A DNA stretch of 64,000 nt, taken from the NCBI RefSeq assembly GCF_000023105.1, contig NC_012669.1:1674001-1738000 (forward strand), given 5' to 3'. The notes beneath the pieces are model-generated. The model saw only the letters and a program-made list of their open reading frames with translations. It was not told where the DNA came from and searched no databases. A program made the position numbers and the translations under genes. Below are positions 24,612-33,271 of this stretch, one piece after another. Position 1 is the stretch's first letter. Each line of letters starts with the position of its first letter. Source of the DNA: Beutenbergia cavernae DSM 12333 (GTDB lineage Bacteria; Actinomycetota; Actinomycetes; Actinomycetales; Beutenbergiaceae).

Positions 24612-25337
24612 CTATCGAGCGGTCAGGCCCCCGTCGAGCACGATGTCCGTGCCGGTGATGAAGCGTGCGGCGTCCGACGCGAGGTAGACCGCGGCTGCTG
24701 CGATCTCCGCCGGCTCGCCGAGGCGTCCCATCGGCTGCCGGGCGACGAGCTGGCTGCGCAGCTCTTCCGGATCGGGATGCCCGTCCAGCAGCCTGCCCAC
24801 CCAGGGCGAGTCGACGGTGCCCGGGTTGAGCCAGTTGCAGCGCACGCCGGTGCCCGCGTACTGCGAGGCGACCTGGCGGCTGAACGCGATGACCGCGCCC
24901 TTGCTGGCGCTGTACGACGCCCGGTCCGTCACGCCCACGAGAGCGGCGGCCGACGCGGTGTTGATGATGACGCCGTCCTTGCGGGGCAGCATGTGGCGCA
25001 GGGCGTGCTTCGTGCCGAGGAAGACGCCGCGGGCGTTCACGGCCATGACGGCGTCCCACTCCTCGACGGTGCAGTCCAGCACCGACGTGGTGGACCCGAT
25101 GCCGGCGTTGTTGCAGACCACGTCGAGCCGCCCGCTCCCCGCGACGACCCCGTCGAACAGGGCGCCGACCCTGTTCTCGTCGCGCACGTCGAGGACGTGG
25201 GGAGTGACGCCGTCGAGCGCCTCGTTCGGCTCGTGCACGTCGCACAGGTGCACGTCGTCGCCGAGGGCCGCGAACGCGCGACACATCTCCAGCCCGATGC
25301 CGGACGCGCCTCCGGTGACGATGACGGTGCGGCTCAC
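24612..25337 (-). CDS. Short-chain dehydrogenase/reductase (SDR)
   Basis: A 241-residue classical SDR starting at GTG 25337, in a 4-bp overlap with the enolase-like gene. The NAD(P)-binding TGGASGIG is at residues 8-15, NNAG follows, and the catalytic Ser and YxxxK are in INTASAAALVGV and ASYSASKGAV. An Asp at the end of beta-2 (HLCDVHEPN) suggests NAD(H) rather than NADPH. The C-terminal FITGTDIVLDGG is typical. It probably oxidises a hydroxyl of the imported carbohydrate or of an intermediate made by the neighbouring enzymes. Confidence 0.92.
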   Translation of the reverse strand: MSRTVIVTGGASGIGLEMCRAFAALGDDVHLCDVHEPNEALDGVTPHVLDVRDENRVGALFDGVVAGSGRLDVVCNNAGIGSTTSVLDCTVEEWDAVMAVNARGVFLGTKHALRHMLPRKDGVIINTASAAALVGVTDRASYSASKGAVIAFSRQVASQYAGTGVRCNWLNPGTVDSPWVGRLLDGHPDPEELRSQLVARQPMGRLGEPAEIAAAAVYLASDAARFITGTDIVLDGGLTAR

Positions 25338-26629
25338 GATGCGGTCTCCTCGGTTCTCGATGGCCAGGGGTGCTGCAGCTCAGTGGACTCGGTGGCCTCC
25401 AGCTCGAGCACCCTGTTCCACTTCGCGGTGCGCTCGGAGCGTTGCGTGGACCCGACCTTGAGCTGGCCGGCGGACCAGCCGACGGCGAGGTCGGCCACCC
25501 ACGAGTCCTCGGTCTCGCCCGAGCGGGCGGAGACGACTGTGCGATAGCCGGCGGCTCGGGCGGCGCGCAGCACGTCGCCGGCGCGGCTGACGAGCCCGTT
25601 CTGGTTGACCTTCACGAGGATCGACGTGGCGCAGCCCTCGGCGATGCCGCGCTGCAGCCGGTCGGACTGGGTGACGAACAGGTCGTCGCCCACGAGGTCG
25701 ATCCGGCCGCCGAGCTCGCGGGTGGCGAGTGCCCAGCCGTCCCAGTCGTCCTCGGCGAGCGGGTCCTCGATCGACCGGATGGGGTAGCGGGCCACCCACT
25801 CGGCGTACAGCTCGACCATCTCCTCGGCGCTGAGGGCGCGGTCCTCCGCCGCCAGGGCGTAGCGCCCGTCGCTGGCGAACTCGGTGGCGGCGGCGTCGAT
25901 CGCGATCGTCACGTCGGTGCCGAGCCCGAGCCCGGCGGCGTCGACCGCCTCCGCGACCAGCTGGAGCGCTGCCTCGTTCGTGCCGAGCCGCAGACCGAGG
26001 CCGCCCTCGTCGGCCACGAGCGCCGCCTCCGCGAACCCTCGGCCGCTCGCCACGGCGGCGGCAGCGGCGCGCACGCGCGCGGCCCACTCGACGGCCTCGG
26101 CGAACGTCGAGGCGCCTTCGGGGATCACGAGGACGTCCTGGATGTCGATGGCACCGGCGGCATGCGCGCCCCCGGACACGATGTTCACCATCGGCATGGG
26201 CAGCGGCAGCGGGCCCTCGGGATGCAGCATCCGGGCGAGCGGCTCGTCCCGGGAGGCCGCTGCGGCGAGCAGGGCGGCCAGGGAGACGGCGAGCGTGGCG
26301 TTGGCGCCCACCTCCTGCTGCCCGTGGCGGGCGTAGGCGTCGGCGAGGGCCCGGTCGACGGCGGCTGTCTCGTCCGCCGGCAGGCCGACGACGGCGGGAG
26401 CCAGGTGGTCTCGCAGACCCGCCACGGCGGTGCGGACGCCGAAGCCGCCGTAACGCGTCCCGCCGTCGCGCAGCTCGGGCGCCTCGTGGCTGCCGGTGGA
26501 GGCACCGGAGGGCACCCGCGCGACCGCACGGGCGCCGTCGGCCAGGTCGACGCGGCACGCCACGGTGGGCCGGCCGCGCGAGTCCAGCGCCTCCCACGCC
26601 GTCACGGTCCGGATGCTCATGTCAGTCAC
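25334..26629 (-). CDS. Enolase paralogue with altered active-site motifs
   Basis: A 431-residue protein of full enolase length. Retained from true enolases: the SGASTGSHE loop (41-49), His156 in GGAHA, Glu208 in DEGG, metal ligands Asp245, Glu288 and Asp315/316 (GDDLFVT), base Lys340 in ILVKVNQNG, Arg369-Ser370, and Lys391 in GQLKVG. Two invariant positions differ: Gln-Glu after the GGAHA region is Gln-Asp165, and the His of SHRSGETED is Ala368 (SARSGETED). It sits among sugar dehydrogenase, kinase and transport genes, not with glycolysis. I infer a changed substrate, possibly dehydration of a phosphorylated sugar acid. GTG 26629 overlaps the kinase stop; ATG 26620 is possible. Confidence 0.85.
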   Translation of the reverse strand: MTDMSIRTVTAWEALDSRGRPTVACRVDLADGARAVARVPSGASTGSHEAPELRDGGTRYGGFGVRTAVAGLRDHLAPAVVGLPADETAAVDRALADAYARHGQQEVGANATLAVSLAALLAAAASRDEPLARMLHPEGPLPLPMPMVNIVSGGAHAAGAIDIQDVLVIPEGASTFAEAVEWAARVRAAAAAVASGRGFAEAALVADEGGLGLRLGTNEAALQLVAEAVDAAGLGLGTDVTIAIDAAATEFASDGRYALAAEDRALSAEEMVELYAEWVARYPIRSIEDPLAEDDWDGWALATRELGGRIDLVGDDLFVTQSDRLQRGIAEGCATSILVKVNQNGLVSRAGDVLRAARAAGYRTVVSARSGETEDSWVADLAVGWSAGQLKVGSTQRSERTAKWNRVLELEATESTELQHPWPSRTEETAS

Positions 26630-27666
26630 GACGTCACCGCCTTCTCCTGGAACGTGCGGACGAGCTCGGCGAGAGTGGCCGGCGGGTGGACGACGGCGTC
26701 GCTCGCGGTCTCGCGGACGAGGTCGCGTTGGTCACGGGTCAGGTAGTCCACCTGCGAGACGCCGGCGACGCGCGCGAGCATCAGCGCGGCGACGTGCGCC
26801 GTCAGGTGGTGCTGAGGGAACGGCGCCTGGGTTCCGGCGTAGGCGCTCCACAGCCGCTCGACCGTGCTGCTCAGGAACGAGCGGTCCGGGTCGAGGCTCT
26901 TGAGCGTCAGGTGCGCCAGCACGAACGCGACGTCGAAGACGGGGTCGGACAGCACCGCGCACTCCGCGTCGACCAGCCACCAGCCGTCCGACGGCGCCCG
27001 CCCCACGAGCACGTTCTTCGGTGAGAGGTCGCCGTGCACGAGGCACTCCTGGCTCCTCGCCAGCTGAGCGGCGAGCTCCCGCAGACCGGCCGCCACGGAG
27101 CCTCCGACGTCGTCGGCGACGCGGTGGTAGAACGGCTCGAGGCGCAGGTCGGTGAAGTCCTGCTTCGGGGCGAACCGCTCCCTCGCCCCGAGCTCGGGCG
27201 CTGCCCAGCTGGCGGCGCGGGTGGCGTCGTGCCAGCCGCGCACCGTGGCGCCCAGCTCGGCGGCGAGGAGGTCGGCGTCGGACGGGTCCTGCCCGGCGAG
27301 GAGCCGCTCCTTCCACGTCCGCCAGTCGGCGGGCGCGCTGGCCATGACGAGGAGGAGCTGCTCGGGGTCGCAGTCGAGCACCTCGGGCACGCGTGCGGGG
27401 TTCAGCGCGTGCAGGGTCGTCAGCGCGGCCGCCTCGGTGAGGAGGCGACGCGGGTCGGACTCCCACGGAGCCGGCACGGCCAGGCGTGCGAGCGCCTGCT
27501 TCACGACGGCGCTGCCCGCGGGACCGTCCACGCGGACGACAGTGCCGGACACGCCGCCGGCGAGGACGGTGCGCTCGAGGGGTGAGCCCAGGTCGATGCC
27601 GCGACGCTCGAGGTGGCGGGCCAGGTCCTCGGACGACCACTCGGCGAGAGGCGTGGACGGGGTCAC
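26626..27666 (-). CDS. APH-fold phosphotransferase (small-molecule kinase)
   Basis: A 346-residue protein starting at GTG 27666, overlapping the dehydrogenase stop by 4 bp. A nucleotide-binding N-lobe (LAGGVSGTVVRVDG, AVVKQAL with the Lys) leads to the catalytic HGDLSPKNVLV and the metal-binding DAECAVLSDPVFD. This is the aminoglycoside-phosphotransferase/choline-kinase fold, and the layout resembles methylthioribose-kinase-like sugar kinases. Given its neighbours it most likely phosphorylates the imported sugar or its oxidised product, supplying substrate to the enolase-like enzyme. Antibiotic resistance is an unlikely role here. Confidence 0.85.
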   Translation of the reverse strand: MTPSTPLAEWSSEDLARHLERRGIDLGSPLERTVLAGGVSGTVVRVDGPAGSAVVKQALARLAVPAPWESDPRRLLTEAAALTTLHALNPARVPEVLDCDPEQLLLVMASAPADWRTWKERLLAGQDPSDADLLAAELGATVRGWHDATRAASWAAPELGARERFAPKQDFTDLRLEPFYHRVADDVGGSVAAGLRELAAQLARSQECLVHGDLSPKNVLVGRAPSDGWWLVDAECAVLSDPVFDVAFVLAHLTLKSLDPDRSFLSSTVERLWSAYAGTQAPFPQHHLTAHVAALMLARVAGVSQVDYLTRDQRDLVRETASDAVVHPPATLAELVRTFQEKAVTS

Positions 27667-28784
27667 GACGGCACCTTCGAGTCCGGGACCACGACGATCT
27701 TGATCTGATCGCTGCCGCCGCGCGCCAGCACATCCATGCCGTCGGCGACGGTGCGCGAGAGCGGGATGACGGACGTGACGAGCGGCGCGGCCGTGACGGC
27801 GCCGCTGGAGAGCAGGCGGATCGCCTCCGGGAAGTCCTCGTCCCACACGTGCGAGACGCTGGCCGTGATCGTGCGCTCGTCGAGCACGAGTCGCAGCATG
27901 TTCACGGGGATCGGCGCGTCGTGGACGCCGACGAGCACGGCTGTCCCGCCGCGGCGCACGAGGCCCAGTGCTGTCTCGGCGGCGGCGGTGGACCCGGCGC
28001 ACTCGAGCGCCCAGTCGGGTCCGCCCGCGGGATACCGGTCCGCGAGCAGGTGCACCTCGTCGACGTCGAGCGCGGCGTCCGCGCCGAGCGTCAGGGCGAG
28101 CGCTCGGCGGCCGGGCTGTGGGTCGATGGCGACGACGTCCCGCGCTCCCATGGCCTTGGCCGCCTGCACCGCCAGGAGGCCGAGCGTCCCGGCGCCGACG
28201 ACGGCGATCGAGCCGTCGGCGATGCGGGCGCGCCGCCGCAGGGCACGCACGACCACGGAGAGGGGTTCGACGAGGGTGGCCTCGGCCGCCGGGAGACCGG
28301 CCGGCAGCGGCACGCACATGTAGCCCGGCGCCGCCAGGTAGTCGGCGAGACCGCCGTCGCCCATCTGCCCCAGGGAACCGAGCATCCGGCACAGCGGGAA
28401 CTCGCGGCGCAGGCACCAGAAGCATTCGCCGCAGAAGCGGTTGCCCTCGACGGCGACGAGCGTGCCGACCGGCGGCGCGTCCGGGTCGTTGCTGCGCACG
28501 ATCCGGCCGACGGTCTCGTGCCCCAGCGTCACGGGCACCTGGGCACCGGTGAGCGGATGTGGTTCGACGGGGGAGACGATCGGGCCGTGGAGGTACTCCT
28601 CCAGGTCCGTGCCGCAGATGCCGCACGCCTCGACCTCGACGAGCACCCAGCCGGTCTCGAGGTCTCCCGGCACGGCGACCGAGTCCACCCGGACGTCTCC
28701 GCGGGCCCACCAGCGCACGGCCGTCATCACCTCGGGCAGGGGTGTGTCGGTCCGTGTCGCTGTCGCGGTGCTGAGATCGCCCAT
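27663..28784 (-). CDS. Zinc-dependent alcohol/polyol dehydrogenase (MDR family)
   Basis: A 373-residue protein, first gene of the minus-strand operon (ATG 28784). Catalytic zinc ligands are in CGICGTDLEEY and GHETVG. The structural zinc Cys cluster reads CGECFWCLRREFPLC. The nucleotide-binding GAGTLGLLA is followed by Asp in VAIDPQ, indicating NAD+. It is closest by eye to sorbitol/butanediol/threonine dehydrogenase-type enzymes. Expected to oxidise a secondary hydroxyl of the substrate brought in by the downstream transporter. Confidence 0.92.
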   Translation of the reverse strand: MGDLSTATATRTDTPLPEVMTAVRWWARGDVRVDSVAVPGDLETGWVLVEVEACGICGTDLEEYLHGPIVSPVEPHPLTGAQVPVTLGHETVGRIVRSNDPDAPPVGTLVAVEGNRFCGECFWCLRREFPLCRMLGSLGQMGDGGLADYLAAPGYMCVPLPAGLPAAEATLVEPLSVVVRALRRRARIADGSIAVVGAGTLGLLAVQAAKAMGARDVVAIDPQPGRRALALTLGADAALDVDEVHLLADRYPAGGPDWALECAGSTAAAETALGLVRRGGTAVLVGVHDAPIPVNMLRLVLDERTITASVSHVWDEDFPEAIRLLSSGAVTAAPLVTSVIPLSRTVADGMDVLARGGSDQIKIVVVPDSKVPS

Positions 28785-28811
28785 GATCCTCCGTACGTTC
28801 GGCCGCCGGAA

Positions 28812-28841
28812 AAACTAGGCTGTCGGGACGACTGTTGTCAA
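28812..28841 (-). promoter_or_regulatory. Strong minus-strand promoter for the dehydrogenase-kinase-enolase-transport operon
   Basis: On the minus strand a consensus TTGACA -35 (28836-28841) is followed after 18 bp by TAGTTT (28812-28817). The ATG at 28784 lies 28 bp further on. The operon is divergent from the dehydratase/ROK genes, so the ROK protein probably binds near here; no clear long palindrome was seen. Confidence 0.6.
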
Positions 28842-28898
28842 GGTAGGTTGGCCCCGCCCTCCGGGGCTCCGCGGATCACGACGAAGAGGAACTCCCGC

Positions 28899-30611
28899 AT
28901 GACGTTGCGCAGCCAGCTCGCCCGGGCCTCGGCGCCGGAGGCCGACGCCCTCCGGCTGGGGATCGGTTGGCAGGAGGACGATCTCGCGAAGCCGTACGTG
29001 CTCGTGGAGTCGGTCGCGGGTGACTCCCATCCCGGTTCGCACCACCTGCGCGAGCTCAGCGAGGCGGTGCGGGACGGCGTCGTCCCCGGCGGCGCCGCCG
29101 CCCAGTACACGTGCACGGACATGTGCGACGGGATCGCCCAGGGGACCGACGGCATGGACTACTCGCTGCCGTCGCGCGACCTCATCGCCGCGGCCGTGGA
29201 GATGCACGCGGAGAGCGCGTACTACGACGCCGTCGCGCTGATCTCCGGATGCGACAAGGCTGTCCCGGCGCACCTGATGGCGGCGGCACGGCTCGATCTT
29301 CCCACCGTGCACGTGCCCGGCGGCGTCATGCTCCCCGGGCACGACGACGTCACGATCGACGGCATCGGTGAGCTCGCCGCTCGGTTGCGGCGTGGCGAGC
29401 TCGATCCGGCCGAGTACCGGACCTGGGTGCGCGACGCGGTGCCGTCGTGCGGGTCCTGCGCGTTCATGGGGACGGCGCTGACGTCCCAGGTGCTGAGCGA
29501 GGTGCTCGGCTTCGCGCTGCCGCACTCCGCCGTGATGCCCGCCGGCTCGGCGTTCTCGCTCGACGTCGCTGCGGCGTCGGGCCGGCAGCTGTTGGATCGA
29601 CTGGCCGCCGGAAGAACTGCGCGCCGCTACCTGACGCCGTCGTCCATCCGTAACGCGATGGTGGTGCACGCCGCGATCGGCGGATCGACGAACTTCGTCA
29701 TCCACCTCGCGGCGATCGTGGCCGAGGCGGGCGGGGCGCTCGATCTGGAAGAGCTGCAGCGCATCAACGACTCCACGCCGTACGTGGCGGACATCCGGCC
29801 GGCGGGGCGCTTCCCGGCGAACCTGTTCTGGCACGCCGGCGGGGTTCCCACGCTGATGCGGCTCCTGCGGGAGCACCTCGACCTCGACGCACCGTGCGGG
29901 TGGGACGTGCCGTGGGGCGACCTTCTCGAACGCGAGAGCGCGGAGCCGTTCACGGCCGGGGATGCGGAGCTGGCCCGGCGGGGTCTGACGCCGTCGGACA
30001 TCCTGCGGCCCACGGCGAGCCCGTTGTCGGAGCGTGGCGCGCTGGCCGTGGTGCGGGGCAACCTGGCGCCGGAGGGCGCGGTCGTGAAGCGCACGGCGGT
30101 GCACCCGGACGCGCGGCGCGTCGTCGGGCCGGCGCGCGTGTTCGAGGATCAGGAGACCGCGCTGGAGGCGGTCTCGACGCGCAGCATCCGGCCGGGCGAC
30201 GTGCTCGTGATCCGCGGCGAGGGCCCGCGTGGGAGCGGGATGCCGGAGCAGTACTACCTGACGTCGGCGATCGCGAGCGACCCCGAGCTCGTCACGTCGG
30301 TGGCGCTCATCACCGACGGACGCTTCTCGGGTGCGAGCCTCGGGCCGTGCATCGGGCACGTGTCCCCGGAGGCCGCGGCGGGCGGGCCGATCGGGCAGAT
30401 CCGGGAGGGCGACGTCCTCGAGGTCGACATCGACGAGCGGCGGCTGAACCTGCTCGACCCGGACGCCGCGGGCGGGGCGTCGACGCTCGCGGAGCGTGCC
30501 GCCTCCCATCCGTACGCGGCGCCACCACCTGGGCGCGGCTATCTCGGGATCTTCCAGTCGCTCGCGGGCTCGGCGATGTCCGGCGCGCGCATGACGGCTG
30601 GCGGAAGATAG
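28899..30611 (+). CDS. IlvD/EDD-family dehydratase (sugar-acid type)
   Basis: A 570-residue protein starting at ATG 28899 after GAAGAGGA. Family motifs include MCDGIAQGTDGMDYSLPSRD, GCDKAVPAHLMAAARL and SCGSCAFMGTALT. Likely iron-sulfur ligands are Cys76, Cys118 and Cys184/187. The first cluster ligand of dihydroxy-acid dehydratases (PCNxHL) is Gly46 here (PGSHHL), which sets it apart from true IlvD and towards the Edd/sugar-acid dehydratase branch. It would dehydrate an aldonate or phospho-aldonate to a 2-keto-3-deoxy acid. It is divergent from the dehydrogenase operon and followed by a ROK regulator. Confidence 0.87.
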   Translation: MTLRSQLARASAPEADALRLGIGWQEDDLAKPYVLVESVAGDSHPGSHHLRELSEAVRDGVVPGGAAAQYTCTDMCDGIAQGTDGMDYSLPSRDLIAAAVEMHAESAYYDAVALISGCDKAVPAHLMAAARLDLPTVHVPGGVMLPGHDDVTIDGIGELAARLRRGELDPAEYRTWVRDAVPSCGSCAFMGTALTSQVLSEVLGFALPHSAVMPAGSAFSLDVAAASGRQLLDRLAAGRTARRYLTPSSIRNAMVVHAAIGGSTNFVIHLAAIVAEAGGALDLEELQRINDSTPYVADIRPAGRFPANLFWHAGGVPTLMRLLREHLDLDAPCGWDVPWGDLLERESAEPFTAGDAELARRGLTPSDILRPTASPLSERGALAVVRGNLAPEGAVVKRTAVHPDARRVVGPARVFEDQETALEAVSTRSIRPGDVLVIRGEGPRGSGMPEQYYLTSAIASDPELVTSVALITDGRFSGASLGPCIGHVSPEAAAGGPIGQIREGDVLEVDIDERRLNLLDPDAAGGASTLAERAASHPYAAPPPGRGYLGIFQSLAGSAMSGARMTAGGR

Positions 30612-30616
30612 TGGCC

Positions 30617-31849
30617 ATGGCGCAGCTGAAGCAGGGGACGACGGCGGCACGGGTTTTCGGGGAGATCTGGCACCACGGGCCGTTGTCGCGCAGCGAGCTG
30701 GTCGCGCTGACGGGGCTGACGAAGTCCACGGTGTTCCAGCTGACTGAGGATCTGCAGCGGGACGGGCTGGTCGTCGAGACCGGGCTGCGCACGAGCGGCT
30801 CGCAGGGTGGCAGGCGGGCGACGCTGCTGCAGGCGAACCCGGACGCGGTCCGGGTGGTCGGCGTGCACCTGGGCGGGACCCGGACGTCCGTGGCGATCAC
30901 CGACACGTTCGGGCGGGTGCTGGACGCGCGGTCCCGGCCCACGGTGCGCCGCCGTCCGGACGAATCCGTCGCCCGCGTGGCGGAGATGATCGGGGAGCTG
31001 AGCGCCGAGCACGGGGCGCCCTCCGCCGTCGGCGTGGCTGTGCCGGGCCTGATCGACCGGGACACGGGGCTGTGCCTGGTGGCGCCGAACTTGGGCTGGC
31101 GCGACGTGCCGGTGGCCACGCTGATCGGGGAGGCCGTCCAGGCGCCGACGATCGCGCTGAACACCGTGCAGGCCATGGCGGTGGCGGAGATGGCGCAGCT
31201 GCGGCCCGACGAGCGGATGACGCTGGCGATGCTGTACGTCGGTACGGGGGTCGGCACAGCCCTCATCACCGACGGCAACCTGCTGCGCGGCGCGCGCGGA
31301 CTCGCCGGCGAGCTCGGGCACCTGCAGGTACGGGATCCGGGCGACCCCGAGGCCGTGAAGTGCGCGTGCGGCCGGGTCGGGTGCCTGGAGTCGCTCGTGG
31401 GGGCGGACGCGATCGTGCGCCGCGCGACGCAACGGGGGATCGCTGCGGCCGGCCGCCGGCTCACGCCCGAGCTGGTGGGCGAGCTCGCGTCCGACGGCGA
31501 TGCGGCGGCCCGGTCCCTGATCCAGGACATCGCCGTGGAGATGGGGGAGGCGGCGGCCGCGCTGGTGCAGCTGACGAACCCTGACACGGTGGTCGTGGCG
31601 GGTTCGGTCGCGTCGATGGGCGACATGCTGCTGGATCCGCTGCGCGAGACGGTGGTCCGTCGCACGCAGCCCGAGCTGCGGGAGAGTCTCGACGTGCGGC
31701 GCTCGCTGCTCGACAACCAGGGCAAGCTGCGGGGCGCCATCACGCTGGCGCTGCAGGCGCTGGGGGTGCCGGTGCGGGGGTTGTCAGGGTCGGCGTGGCG
31801 GAGCCAGGTGCTGCCCGTGGGGGAGGCGGCCGTCGCCGCGGGCGATTGA
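30617..31849 (+). CDS. ROK family transcriptional regulator
   Basis: A 410-residue protein with an N-terminal winged helix (LSRSELVALTGLTKSTVFQL) and a ROK domain. The zinc site CACGRVGCLES is intact. The kinase catalytic Asp (normally in NDAN) is missing, with LNTVQAM instead, and the phosphate loop reads HLGGTRTS, so it should be a sugar-sensing repressor rather than a kinase. ATG 30617 is chosen on ribosome-binding spacing; GTG 30611 overlaps the dehydratase stop. It probably controls both divergent transcripts of the locus. Confidence 0.88.
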   Translation: MAQLKQGTTAARVFGEIWHHGPLSRSELVALTGLTKSTVFQLTEDLQRDGLVVETGLRTSGSQGGRRATLLQANPDAVRVVGVHLGGTRTSVAITDTFGRVLDARSRPTVRRRPDESVARVAEMIGELSAEHGAPSAVGVAVPGLIDRDTGLCLVAPNLGWRDVPVATLIGEAVQAPTIALNTVQAMAVAEMAQLRPDERMTLAMLYVGTGVGTALITDGNLLRGARGLAGELGHLQVRDPGDPEAVKCACGRVGCLESLVGADAIVRRATQRGIAAAGRRLTPELVGELASDGDAAARSLIQDIAVEMGEAAAALVQLTNPDTVVVAGSVASMGDMLLDPLRETVVRRTQPELRESLDVRRSLLDNQGKLRGAITLALQALGVPVRGLSGSAWRSQVLPVGEAAVAAGD

Positions 31850-31890
31850 TCTTGTCGCTTCTGAGGTTTCGCCGTCAGGTGGACGATTAA

Positions 31891-31913
31891 GACGGCGTCT
31901 GCTTGACGCCGTC
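31891..31913. terminator. Perfect 9-bp hairpin after the ROK gene
   Basis: GACGGCGTC, a 5-nt loop and GACGCCGTC form a perfect stem 42 bp past the ROK stop. There is no T-run, so this is either an actinobacterial L-shaped terminator or an operator left over from the decayed GH2 gene that follows. Confidence 0.5.
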
Positions 31914-31929
31914 GTCGGGCATCTGACAG

Positions 31930-32379
31930 ATGGTGTGGCTCGAGCTGGCGCCGGCCACCTTCGCCGACGTCGTCTGGCTCCGCGGGGAGTCCCTCACCTC
32001 GGGCGAGGCGAGCGTCGCCGTCGTCGGCCCGTCGCGGGGCCGGTGCTGTGGTGGTGTTGAGTGCGGCGGGAGGAGGATCGAGACTCAGGCGGACGACGAC
32101 GGCGCCGCCTCCCCGGTCATCCCGGTCGCCTCTCCAGGGCTATGGTCGCCCGACGACCCGCACCTATACGACGTCGTGGTCGAGCGAAGGTCGGCGGACG
32201 GCGTCGATCGGGTGACGTCGGCAGTCGGTCTGCGGCGGGTCGAGCACGGTGTTGACGGGCTTCGGCTGAACGGGGAGCGGATCTATGTGCGCGGCGTGCT
32301 GGACCAGGGCTACCGGCCGGGTTCGGGCATCACCGCGCCTTCCGACGAGGCGCTCCGGCGCGATATCGAGCTTGCATGA
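31930..32379 (+). pseudogene. Glycoside hydrolase family 2 remnant, both ends missing
   Basis: The 149-residue frame resembles only the middle of a GH2 beta-glycosidase. VWLELAP matches the end of the sugar-binding domain, GLWSPDDPHLYDVVVE and VGLRRVE match the immunoglobulin-like domain, and LRLNGERIYVRGVLDQGYRP then APSDEALRRDIELA match the entry to the catalytic barrel. It stops exactly where the barrel should begin; the usual N-terminal 150 residues and the catalytic Glu residues are absent. The defence genes begin 33 bp downstream, so the deletion may mark where the island joined the chromosome. Confidence 0.72.
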
Positions 32380-32412
32380 CCGCTGACGCACTGGGTGCCG
32401 TAAGTTCCCGCC

Positions 32413-33141
32413 ATGGAGACTCAGCGCCCGTCGTTCATCCAGTTCTCGCTGAACGGACACGACTACCAGCTGGCGAGTAGGGACTTGGAGAGTCGGCTGG
32501 TCGACGTCGCGCCTGAGGTGATCCGCAAGCACGCCGTGAAAGTGAACGATGTCTGGTTCCCCGTCGTCCAGGCGTTCCAGGTCGCCACTGGTATCCCGCG
32601 ATCTGCCTTCAGGTCGAACACGGCTCGTCGGCACCTGGCCGCGCTAGGGTTCGAGATCGTTGGAAACGCAGAGCCTCGCAGCTCGCGGGACCTCGAGGCG
32701 CCGAGAGTGTCAGCATCTGAGGGGCACACCGAGGCGAACGTTCAGGCGTCTCTTGTAACGGCGCTCGCGGCGAAGCGGTGGCGGATCCTGTCGGTCGCCA
32801 ACACCGCGACCAAGGAGCCTGGCATCGACGTGATCGCCTCCCGAGACGGTCAGACGGTCGGCGTCGAGGTGAAGGGTTTCCCGAGCCGCAACTACGCCGA
32901 TCCGGCGCGCGCCGAGGAACGGAAGCGCACCAGCCCGAGTACCCAAGCCGGCCACTGGTACTCCCAGGCAGTGCTTGCAGCGATGCGGCGGCGCGGCAGG
33001 GAGCCGTCATGGCGCAGCGCAATCGCCCTACCCGACTTCCCGCGCTTTCGCGACCTGCACGGGGAGACGGCCGGATCCCTGGCTGCCGCGCAAATCGAGG
33101 TGTGGTGGGTCGATCAGGAGGGCGCGGTACGCGGTCCGTAG
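32413..33141 (+). CDS. PD-(D/E)XK nuclease-fold protein of unknown specificity
   Basis: A 242-residue protein. The N-terminal half (about 1-85) is a compact domain of unknown type, rich in Arg/Phe (HYQLASRDLE-like, IPRSAFRSNTARRHLAALGF). From residue 105 the restriction-endonuclease core is visible: Glu107 in TEANVQASLV, Asp139 in GIDVIASRD, and Glu152-x-Lys154 in VGVEVKGF. The catalytic triad is complete, so it is probably an active DNA nuclease. It is separate from the hsd genes and transcribed towards the next gene, which is on the other strand. It may be an accessory defence nuclease. Confidence 0.66.
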   Translation: METQRPSFIQFSLNGHDYQLASRDLESRLVDVAPEVIRKHAVKVNDVWFPVVQAFQVATGIPRSAFRSNTARRHLAALGFEIVGNAEPRSSRDLEAPRVSASEGHTEANVQASLVTALAAKRWRILSVANTATKEPGIDVIASRDGQTVGVEVKGFPSRNYADPARAEERKRTSPSTQAGHWYSQAVLAAMRRRGREPSWRSAIALPDFPRFRDLHGETAGSLAAAQIEVWWVDQEGAVRGP

Positions 33142-33271
33142 GCACGGCTGGCCGAGCTACCGCGCAGGCCTCGGCTTCCGCTTCGTACGCCCGGCCTCCA
33201 GACGAGCACGGAGGTCGGAAGCTCTACCTCAGAGACGGCTGGATGAGGATTCCCGGCGTAGTAGGTCCGGA

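Noticed and set aside
26626-27666. Antibiotic resistance (aminoglycoside phosphotransferase) reading of the APH-fold gene
   Set aside because: It is embedded by 4-bp overlaps in a sugar-metabolism operon, which fits a metabolite kinase much better.
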